This document shows positions 1-5,287 of a stretch of DNA of 8,057 nt, in pieces. Position numbers and translations under genes: made by a program. This DNA is from Candidatus Berkelbacteria bacterium (GTDB taxonomy: Bacteria > Patescibacteriota > UBA1384 > JAHJRZ01), in assembly GCA_026397195.1 (NCBI GenBank), contig JAPLVI010000091.1:1-8057 (forward strand). The letters run 5' to 3'. Below the pieces are notes generated by a model. The model ran no database searches. It was not told where the DNA came from and worked only from the letters and a program-made list of their open reading frames with translations. Each line of letters opens with the position of its first letter. Within the stretch, counting starts at the first letter, position 1.

Positions 1-224
1 GGTCGGAAATTAATCAAAAAACAGAATTGGTCCCATTAGTAGCGGACCATATTGATGGTAGTTGGCAGAATAATACTGAAAAAAATCTGCGTTTGATATG
101 TCCTAACTGTGATTCATTAGGGCCTACATTCGCCGGTCTTAATAGAGGAAATGGACGACAAAAACGAGTTCCAAGTAAAAGAGCTCAAAAAGGACGTTTG
201 TTGGTTGTGAATACGCCGATGTAG
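1..224 (+). CDS. HNH endonuclease family protein, C-terminal fragment (5' end outside window)
   Basis: The frame is open from the left edge (first full codon at base 3) to TAG at 222-224, so the start lies outside the window. Visible residues include ADHIDG, then NLRLICPNC, the pattern of a zinc-finger HNH nuclease: the His of DHIDG is the usual metal-activating residue, the Asn of NLRL is the central N, and CPNC is one half of a zinc knuckle whose partner Cys pair would be upstream. The residue after CPNC, usually His in this superfamily, is Asp here (CPNCDS), so catalytic competence is uncertain; the D may be normal for this subfamily. A basic tail with GNGRQKR follows. The gene is on the opposite strand from the pilus genes, and its last 10 bases lie inside the tRNA-Thr gene. 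Role unknown: it could be a homing or mobile nuclease, or a standalone HNH protein of the kind common in CPR genomes. Confidence 0.8.
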   Translation, partial: SEINQKTELVPLVADHIDGSWQNNTEKNLRLICPNCDSLGPTFAGLNRGNGRQKRVPSKRAQKGRLLVVNTPM

Positions 225-285
225 CTTAGTGGTAAAGCAGTGGTTTCGTAAATCACTGACGGCAGTTCGATTCTGCCCATCGGCT
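215..285 (+). tRNA. tRNA-Thr (anticodon CGT)
   Basis: A full cloverleaf can be drawn by hand. The acceptor stem GCCGATG (215-221) pairs with CATCGGC (278-284) in seven Watson-Crick pairs. The D-stem GCTT/AAGC encloses a 7-nt loop, AGTGGTA. The anticodon stem 240-244/252-256 has one G-T pair, with loop TTCGTAA giving anticodon CGT (247-249), which reads the Thr codon ACG. The T-stem GGCAG/CTGCC carries loop TTCGATT. The variable loop is 4 nt and the discriminator base is T285. CCA is not encoded; a run of T begins directly after the acceptor stem, so CCA must be added enzymatically. The 5' end overlaps the stop of the upstream HNH gene, and the convergent pilus gene ends only three bases downstream. 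Confidence 0.95.
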
Positions 286-288
286 TTT

Positions 289-588
289 TTAAATCGGAGC
301 GAATGGATCAGTTCGACCAGCCTGTTCATTATCTTTAATCGGCTCCCCATAATCCTTAATATTTTGTAATTTTTCTTTACCCTCTTTATTTATTGCTGGA
401 GGAGTATAAGTGCTTTGTGTTTGTAGCTGCTTTGTTATTACTGGATATATATACATATAGAAAATATAGCCTCCACCGCCGAGAATTAAGAAAATTATTA
501 TCACCGCAATTATACAGCCCCACCTAGTTTTTGGTTTTTTTCCGCCAGAGGCGGATCCGCCTTGGGCGGAATTTTTAATTTCAGTCAT
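289..588 (-). CDS. Small single-pass membrane protein after pilO; candidate minimal PilP
   Basis: This 99-residue protein has a short Gly/Ser/Lys-rich cytoplasmic N-terminus, a strong membrane segment at about residues 23-47, then about 50 polar, probably disordered residues ending in GRTDPFAPI. ATG at 588 overlaps the pilO stop (ATGACTGA, 8-nt overlap), so it is translationally coupled to pilO and last in the operon. PilP and GspC-type alignment proteins carry an (R)xPF/DPF motif in a disordered stretch next to the PilN-PilO contact, followed by a beta domain that binds the secretin. Here the chain stops right at DPF and no beta domain exists. I infer a PilP analogue reduced to its PilNO-binding part, which would suit a cell without an outer-membrane secretin. 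The alternative is an unrelated small membrane protein with a chance DPF. Existence of the gene is well supported; the PilP reading is tentative. Confidence 0.82.
   Translation of the reverse strand: MTEIKNSAQGGSASGGKKPKTRWGCIIAVIIIFLILGGGGYIFYMYIYPVITKQLQTQSTYTPPAINKEGKEKLQNIKDYGEPIKDNEQAGRTDPFAPI
541..570. repeat. Tandem pair of 15-bp palindromes TCCGCC-N3-GGCGGA inside the PilP-like gene
   Basis: TCCGCC AGA GGCGGA is followed directly by TCCGCC TTG GGCGGA: two perfect 6-bp inverted repeats with 3-nt loops, head to tail, 30 bp in total (ten codons). It lies in the N-terminal codons of the minus-strand gene and encodes the SAQGGSASGG stretch before the membrane segment. It is much richer in G+C than the surrounding sequence. 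The two arms next to each other (GGCGGATCCGCC) also form a 12-bp palindrome. Confidence 0.85.
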
Positions 589-1171
589 TTTTGTAATATA
601 TTTTGCCTTTTATACTAGCCTGAATAACATTTAGCACCTGACTTAAATCGGCTTTTTCAATCGAAATAGCACGGTTAATTTTTTCTAGTCCTTTTAGAAA
701 ATTTATTACGTCTGTGTAGCTTCCTTTGACTGTCATTTCAACAGTGAGTTCCTTAAATTTTGAGGTTGAAGTATTTACTGCTTTAACATTTGATTTTTTC
801 GTACTTGTGTCTTCACTTGATGTGCTTGCTTGTGTAGTTTTCTTTTCCTCGCTAAATTTGATATCCGAGAAGTCAGTATTTGTATTTTTGGCTAAAGCCT
901 CAACATTAATAATGAATCTGCCCGTATCTTTTTTATCTGGCAGGATGACAATCAAAGCATTTGAGAGGTTCTCAGCATTTACTTCTTCTTGTTTAAGTTT
1001 ATCTAAATCAGCTTTTTCCTTTTGAAGCGTCGATATTTGGTTTTGCTTGATTGAATTTTTAGTCCAGATGAGAAGGATGCTATTAATTTGAGGAATAAAA
1101 ACAAAATAAATAAGAAGGCCGACAACGATTACGGCGAGCACGATATAAATTATTGTTTTATATTTCTTCAT
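581..1171 (-). CDS. pilO: Type IV pilus inner-membrane alignment protein PilO
   Basis: 196 residues. PilO forms a heterodimer with PilN and links the pilus motor to the membrane. A membrane helix covers about residues 6-26, followed by a coiled-coil stretch (about 38-70, rich in Lys, Gln, Glu and Leu) and a small alpha/beta domain with the typical signature ELTVEMTVKGSYTDVINFLKGLE (about 141-163), where a beta-strand leads into the helix of the ferredoxin-like fold. Between the first strand (DFSDIKF) and the second (ELTVEM) is a roughly 30-residue Ser/Thr/Lys-rich insert (109-138), probably an extended loop. ATG at 1171 is two bases after the pilN stop, and the TGA stop overlaps the next start. 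Position directly after pilM-pilN supports the assignment. There is no clear Shine-Dalgarno, so coupling to pilN translation is likely. Confidence 0.93.
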   Translation of the reverse strand: MKKYKTIIYIVLAVIVVGLLIYFVFIPQINSILLIWTKNSIKQNQISTLQKEKADLDKLKQEEVNAENLSNALIVILPDKKDTGRFIINVEALAKNTNTDFSDIKFSEEKKTTQASTSSEDTSTKKSNVKAVNTSTSKFKELTVEMTVKGSYTDVINFLKGLEKINRAISIEKADLSQVLNVIQASIKGKIYYKND

Positions 1172-1173
1172 AC

Positions 1174-1824
1174 TTATGAACTCTTTAAGGAAATATCTAT
1201 TTCAAAATCTATTTTTTCTTCTGTTTTGGTTGCTTGGCTTGAAGCAGCTTCAGTGCCTGAAGTAGCAGCAATTTGCGCTTGAGTTTTTTTGGAACTGATG
1301 ATGTCTACTGTGACGAAATTACCCCCGACTTTTTGAAGTTTATATTGAAAGAGGGCAATTGATCTTCTTGATTTTGTTTGACCAGTTATTTTTAATTTTG
1401 AGCTAGCTGCTGTTGCAGCAGTAGAGCTGCTTGCCGCGGTTGAGCTGCCGGTTGCTGCTGTCGTGACAAGAGAGACTTTGTCGAGTTTGACATCTGTGGG
1501 TGTGCTCTTGGCTATATTGTCATAAATCGAAGACCAAGTAAATTTGTTTTTATCTACATTCTTGAGCTGCGAAATTATATTATTGAAGTTATTGATTTTA
1601 TCTTCTGTGCTTTTAACTTCGCTAACATCTTTTTCTAAGCTTGATATTTGTGGATCAAGTGAATTTGATTGGCTGACAAGAAGAAATTTTGCGCCGAAAA
1701 TTGCCCCAGCGATGATAATAATTAAAATTACGGTAAAAGTAATATAAAAGCTGTAGCGACCTTTTGATTGCGCCCTTTTTTGTTCTTGTTCGATGAGTGG
1801 TCGTAGAAGATTTATATCATGCAT
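1174..1824 (-). CDS. pilN: Type IV pilus alignment protein PilN
   Basis: 216 residues. The N-terminus MHDINLLRP carries the INLLP-like motif by which PilN docks into the PilM groove (last residue of the core reads R, then P). A membrane helix at about 26-50 is followed by a coiled-coil region (55-90) and a ferredoxin-like domain (about 95-215). Two low-complexity Ala/Ser/Thr inserts interrupt the domain: 121-142, encoded by imperfect GCT/GCA-type repeats around 1400-1460, and about 179-200. ATG at 1824 is the only start that keeps the INLL motif at the N-terminus; no Shine-Dalgarno is visible. Upstream is a palindrome-rich gap of 115 bp after pilM, unusual for this otherwise tight operon; downstream pilO follows after two bases. 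Assignment rests on the motif, topology and order pilM-pilN-pilO. Confidence 0.93.
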   Translation of the reverse strand: MHDINLLRPLIEQEQKRAQSKGRYSFYITFTVILIIIIAGAIFGAKFLLVSQSNSLDPQISSLEKDVSEVKSTEDKINNFNNIISQLKNVDKNKFTWSSIYDNIAKSTPTDVKLDKVSLVTTAATGSSTAASSSTAATAASSKLKITGQTKSRRSIALFQYKLQKVGGNFVTVDIISSKKTQAQIAATSGTEAASSQATKTEEKIDFEIDISLKSS

Positions 1825-1833
1825 GATATTTCA

Positions 1834-1920
1834 ATCGCGAATCATTTGCGAATCATACTCGCGAATAATCGCCAATAGTTTATATTATTATTTGCGTATA
1901 TTCGCACCGTAATTCGCGAT
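1834..1920. repeat. 87-bp imperfect inverted repeat filling the pilM-pilN gap
   Basis: The gap between pilM and pilN (1825-1939) holds a long imperfect hairpin. The paired blocks are ATCGCGAAT (1834-1842) with ATTCGCGAT (1912-1920); TGCGAAT (1847-1853) with ATTCGCA (1900-1906); ATA (1855-1857) with TAT (1897-1899); and CGCGAATAAT (1860-1869) with ATTATTTGCG (1887-1896, one G-T). That is about 29 pairs around a 17-nt loop, with small bulges. The motif GCGAAT recurs three times on the left arm. No T-run follows on either side, so it is not a standard terminator. In the operon transcript it would form a large stem just before the pilN start. Confidence 0.8.
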
Positions 1921-1939
1921 GGATTAGCGTTTGATGTTA

Positions 1940-2977
1940 TCATCTTTTTAAGGCAAGGCCGATGGCGGTGACAATTGAACAAGCTTCGGCCTGAGGGATT
2001 TTCTGGACAACCTCGCCCCTTAAATTAATAAAAGGATTGGCGATTGTCGTTTCGATACCAACATTTTGCTTAATATATTCTTGAAAACCAGGAGTAATTG
2101 ATCCTCCACCAGTCATAATAATTTTATCAATAGTCGGTTTCCTTGGTTTTTTGGTTGCATAAAAGGCGATAGCTTTTTGGATTTTGGCAACAAGGTCATC
2201 AAATAACGGAAAAAGTACTCTTAGAATCTTATTCTTTACATCTTCACTTTTGGCGGCCATATCTGTCATAGAAAGCGCCTTATTTCTATCTATTTTAAGT
2301 TCTTTGGCTACTGCTTGAACATATGATTCTCCTCCGCTAAAAACTGTGGTGGCGACAACAATATTGCCCTCAAGAAAAATGGTGATACTTGAGTTATTGG
2401 CTCCAACATCAAGAATGAGAATTGCTTGTCTTTTCATTTCTTCGTTTAAAAGGGCTCTCGCGGCGGCGATTGGTTTAATTTCAAGATGAATAAGTTCTAG
2501 TCCAGCGGCGCCGATAATACTTCGATAAAAATCAACTAATTCTCTAGACGCGCCAACCACCAAAATTTCCAATTTTTTATTTTTAGTTATTTCGATAATG
2601 CTAAAATCGATATATGTTTCTTTAGGAGCTAAAGGCATATGTTTGGCCGCCTCAAAAGGAACGGCTGTTTTCAGTTCTTCGGCTTCAAGATGAGGCAAAG
2701 TAATAATATCAGTATAAACTTTTGATTCTGGAAGAGCTGAAGCGACATATACCGTGTCGATCCGATGGGGCTTGCTAAGCTCAACTGCTTTTTTTATTGA
2801 ACCAACGAGCGCCTGTCTATTTTTCTTGGTTAAGCTTTTTTCTGGTTCAGGTAAATCAACAATTGAAGCCGCAACAAGCTCTGCCTCATTGCCATGAAAT
2901 TTAACCTCTGCGGCTTTGATTGAATAAGAGCCGATATCCAGGCCAAAAATAGGTTTTGAAAGTGTCTGTTCGGGCAT
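1940..2977 (-). CDS. pilM: Type IV pilus assembly ATPase-fold protein PilM
   Basis: 345 residues, the usual size for PilM, an actin/FtsA-like cytoplasmic protein that binds the PilN N-terminus and couples the motor to the alignment complex. Actin-fold nucleotide-binding motifs are in place: phosphate-1 FGLDIGS (11-17), phosphate-2 LDVGANNS (189-196) and the adenosine motif IIMTGGGSITPG (286-297). The C-terminus VTAIGLALKR is typical of the family. LPHLEAEELKTAVPFEAAKHMP (about 94-115) matches the PilM-specific segment that follows the first lobe. ATG at 2977 is chosen because it places the phosphate-1 loop at residue 11 and has a GAGAGG stretch about a dozen bases upstream, one of the few Shine-Dalgarno candidates in the window. 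It is the first gene after the promoter at 3001-3031 and is followed, after a palindromic gap, by pilN. Confidence 0.97.
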   Translation of the reverse strand: MPEQTLSKPIFGLDIGSYSIKAAEVKFHGNEAELVAASIVDLPEPEKSLTKKNRQALVGSIKKAVELSKPHRIDTVYVASALPESKVYTDIITLPHLEAEELKTAVPFEAAKHMPLAPKETYIDFSIIEITKNKKLEILVVGASRELVDFYRSIIGAAGLELIHLEIKPIAAARALLNEEMKRQAILILDVGANNSSITIFLEGNIVVATTVFSGGESYVQAVAKELKIDRNKALSMTDMAAKSEDVKNKILRVLFPLFDDLVAKIQKAIAFYATKKPRKPTIDKIIMTGGGSITPGFQEYIKQNVGIETTIANPFINLRGEVVQKIPQAEACSIVTAIGLALKR

Positions 2978-3000
2978 ATTAAAATTAGCCTCTCACAACT

Positions 3001-3031
3001 ATTATACCACAAAATATTTTTAGCCTTGTAA
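3001..3031 (-). promoter_or_regulatory. Probable sigma-70-type promoter for pilM-pilN-pilO-pilP-like
   Basis: On the minus strand TATAAT (3006-3001) is a perfect -10 box preceded by TGG (3009-3007), an extended -10 element. A weak -35 candidate, TTACAA (3031-3026), sits at a long 19-bp spacing. The -10 is 24 bp from the pilM ATG, giving a short predicted leader of under 20 nt. It sits in the 56-bp gap after the PilX-like gene, which would let the alignment-complex genes be expressed separately from the pilB-pilC-prepilin genes. Confidence 0.6.
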
Positions 3032-3033
3032 CT

Positions 3034-4527
3034 TTAAGGTTTTTCTTCCCAAAAGAGTATATTGTAAGCGCCGGTTGTCGGAAAAGAAGGCGGTGGGCCG
3101 AAAGTCAGATAATCATCATATTCGGTGATAGTATCGCGGTATCCAGATTTGATAATATAATTTGGACTTTGGCCTGCAACCCATGTCCAGACGAGACCGC
3201 CGTTAGTCGCCATGGCACCATGGACCTTGATTTGTTGATAGATTGTACCTTCATAGTTATGCCATTCAACCATGCCATGTTGAGCAACCATGGCGGCGTC
3301 GATTTCTAAATAATTAGGGCTGATTTTAGGTAGGGTTATGAATTTTTGGGCGATTAGGCCTATTTTATCATTTCCATCATAATTGGTATAAAGAAGATTG
3401 TTATTGATAATAATGCTGGCGTTAGTGGAAGCAGTATCAGGGAATCTAGCTGCAGCGAAAGTCAGTTGCGCGTTGTTTATTGTTCCCTCAATCCAAAGAT
3501 TATCTTCAGTAAATACAATTCCATTAGCAGGAAAATTATAAGTACCGAAAAGAGTCTCTGTTCTAATATCATCAGCAACTCGAATAGTTTGACCCTGAGG
3601 AACATATTGTGATTGAACATTGCAACTATTTTGATTGGCGCCGCATCTAGTTTGAGTGACGCGATATAACTGAAAATTGGTTTGATTGAGAATTATGTGG
3701 TATCCCTTAGCTCCGGAAGGGGCAAAATACAGGCCATTAGTTTGGGCATCTGTTTTCATCTGGGATAAGTCAGCCGTAATTTTATTAAAGTCAATCGGCG
3801 GCACTGGGAAGTTGTAGCCACTGTGGAGGAGCGGGCAGAGGGGATAATCGTCGCACCAGACGCCTGGATGGACACCAGAAGCGCCGCAATCAGGTGGGCT
3901 GCCGGGGCAAGTGTAGGTTGATTGCGAAGCAGTGACAATTCCGTCGAAAGCTTCTCCCTGGTGGCGCACACCAACGTTCGAATGCACTGGCCCATAAGAA
4001 TCTTCGTTGGGACCGAGCCAAATATTATGAGTGCTTAAGATCCCATAGCGGGCAAAATTAGGGATTCCGATTCGAGCTTCGATTACCTTTATTTCTGGGC
4101 TTCCGGTGAGTTGGCCGGTTGAGGTGACGGTAGCGTAATTTTCTCCTGTTTGAGGAGGGGTGATTTCAAGACTATATGTGCCAACTTTTGTACCGCTTGA
4201 GTCTTGATAGTCATGAACATATGGTCCAGCATAGCCTTTGCCGTCAGTATAATCTTCTTTGTTTTGAACTAAATGCCAGAGATAATAATTAATTCCCGCT
4301 TCCGCCACCTGCCTGGCCGAAGATTTTTCGCGGTTAGCCTGGAAATGTTTCTTTTGGTTGAGGGTTGTATAAATGAGTGCCGTGGTCATAATAATTATCA
4401 CCAAGGCAAAGATGAGAATAGTCGCTAACAAATATCCTTTTTGGCTTACCCTGTTAAATAATTTGCCGCGGCAAATTGCGACGGTGTCGCATTTAACAGG
4501 GTAAATTTTCCCTTTGATTTTTTTCAT
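3034..4527 (-). CDS. PilX/GspK-like large minor prepilin
   Basis: 497 residues. The N-terminal region has a type III leader ending QKG (31), then YLLATILIFALVIIIMTTALIY, a pilin-type hydrophobic helix (about 32-54), and the PilX-type segment ARQVAEAGINYYLWHL (about 71-86). Position +5 after the presumed cleavage is Thr, not Glu; lack of E5 is typical of GspK/PilX proteins at the pilus tip. The large C-terminal region has GPVHSN (179-184) and six Cys (207, 214, 225, 231, 295, 302) that could form disulfides outside the cell. ATG at 4527 is one base after the preceding stop. The leader is unusually long because residues 9-27 are encoded by a 57-bp palindromic element (4447-4503); without it the leader would be 12 residues. 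Likely a pilus tip, priming or adhesion subunit; the exact role cannot be read from sequence. Confidence 0.88.
   Translation of the reverse strand: MKKIKGKIYPVKCDTVAICRGKLFNRVSQKGYLLATILIFALVIIIMTTALIYTTLNQKKHFQANREKSSARQVAEAGINYYLWHLVQNKEDYTDGKGYAGPYVHDYQDSSGTKVGTYSLEITPPQTGENYATVTSTGQLTGSPEIKVIEARIGIPNFARYGILSTHNIWLGPNEDSYGPVHSNVGVRHQGEAFDGIVTASQSTYTCPGSPPDCGASGVHPGVWCDDYPLCPLLHSGYNFPVPPIDFNKITADLSQMKTDAQTNGLYFAPSGAKGYHIILNQTNFQLYRVTQTRCGANQNSCNVQSQYVPQGQTIRVADDIRTETLFGTYNFPANGIVFTEDNLWIEGTINNAQLTFAAARFPDTASTNASIIINNNLLYTNYDGNDKIGLIAQKFITLPKISPNYLEIDAAMVAQHGMVEWHNYEGTIYQQIKVHGAMATNGGLVWTWVAGQSPNYIIKSGYRDTITEYDDYLTFGPPPSFPTTGAYNILFWEEKP
4447..4503 (+). repeat. 57-bp palindromic element, copy A, in the PilX-like leader
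   Basis: The outer arms ACCCTGTTAAAT (4448-4459) and ATTTAACAGGGT (4491-4502) pair perfectly over 12 bp, 13 with the flanking T/A. Inside are an 18-bp perfect palindrome AATTTGCCGCGGCAAATT (4460-4477) and a hairpin GCGAC-GGT-GTCGC (4478-4490). The whole can fold as a three-way junction. It lies within the coding region, starting 24 bp after the ATG, and encodes residues 9-27, Tyr to Val. Strand is set so that it aligns with copy B (6450-6506) read on the minus strand; the 55-bp cores match at 43 positions by hand count. Confidence 0.9.
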
Positions 4528-4528
4528 T

Positions 4529-5215
4529 CTACAAATTAGGATTTCTAAGTTCTATGGTTGTATCTTGGACATAGGGTTCGGGAGGACGGTCAGGATTAGC
4601 ATCGACTTCGAGATGAACCCTTATGATTTTAACTGCCCCTATATTTATTGGATAAGCCATAGGGCTCTGGCTACCAGTATAGTCCTGATCGTAGTAATAG
4701 AATAGTGGGTTTGCCCCATTAACAACATACTGACAAATAACATTGGCACCCGCCATACCCTCAACATAATTATTAAGGTCAGGAAAGGGATTGTAGCTTT
4801 GCGATTCACTATTCCAGTAAGCAATTCCTCTTAAAATTTGGCTGCCCCTAACAAGGTATTGAATTTTTTCTTGGCGATTATCAGTCGGCTCCTCAGTAAT
4901 ACCAGCGTAAAAGATAATTGACTGGGCGCTTGCTTCTTCAATGGCTTGGAAATCCATTCCTTCAGGCGCTCGGGCCCCCCTTATTTCCCGCTGCATTATA
5001 AGCGATGTTTTTAAGGCCTGATTTTGGGCAATGGCGGAATAATTTTGTAAGTTGAAAAGTTTTCTCCCATTGGCAAAAATTAGATAAACGCCGGTTGAAA
5101 TAATGGTAACAATGGCGATGACAATAACCATTTCTTGTAAAGTGAACCCCCTCACCGAATGTAAAGAAGATTTTTTCTTGTTAGTGGATTTTTTTCTTTG
5201 TTTCGTTTTTTGCAT
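4529..5215 (-). CDS. PilW/GspJ-like minor prepilin
   Basis: 228 residues. A 23-residue, very basic leader ends in VRG, followed by FTLQEMVIVIAIVTIISTGVY: canonical prepilin peptidase site G|F with Glu at +5 and a hydrophobic helix to about residue 46. The next part (NQALKTSLIMQREIRGAR, about 64-81) and the C-terminal VKIIRVHLEVDANP fit the PilW/GspJ group of minor pilins. Mature size is about 205 residues. ATG at 5215 directly follows the stop of a 12-codon upstream ORF (5216-5254) and has no Shine-Dalgarno. TAG at 4529-4531 is followed after one base by the PilX-like start, so the two are co-translated. The order PilV-like, PilW-like, PilX-like parallels minor pilin clusters (GspI/J/K, PilV/W/X) that form the pilus tip. 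Confidence 0.88.
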   Translation of the reverse strand: MQKTKQRKKSTNKKKSSLHSVRGFTLQEMVIVIAIVTIISTGVYLIFANGRKLFNLQNYSAIAQNQALKTSLIMQREIRGARAPEGMDFQAIEEASAQSIIFYAGITEEPTDNRQEKIQYLVRGSQILRGIAYWNSESQSYNPFPDLNNYVEGMAGANVICQYVVNGANPLFYYYDQDYTGSQSPMAYPINIGAVKIIRVHLEVDANPDRPPEPYVQDTTIELRNPNL

Positions 5216-5287
5216 CTAGTTATAAAAGGATTTTTGGTGTGAGGGTGAAGCCATATTGATATTTTCTGTAACTAATATTTATCGTTT

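Noticed and set aside
270..295. T-run after the tRNA as an intrinsic terminator
   Set aside because: Six T follow the acceptor stem, but there is no independent hairpin next to them; the tRNA fold itself is the only structure, so a terminator call is not supported.
1400..1465. GCT/GCA-rich stretch in pilN as a CRISPR or tandem repeat array
   Set aside because: Units are short, irregular and in frame; it is low-complexity Ala/Ser/Thr coding sequence. No CRISPR-like repeats or insertion sequence ends were seen anywhere in the window.
581..1942. Alternative genetic code (TGA as Gly or Trp)
   Set aside because: TGA ends pilM and pilO at the expected C-termini, and no in-frame TGA interrupts any gene.
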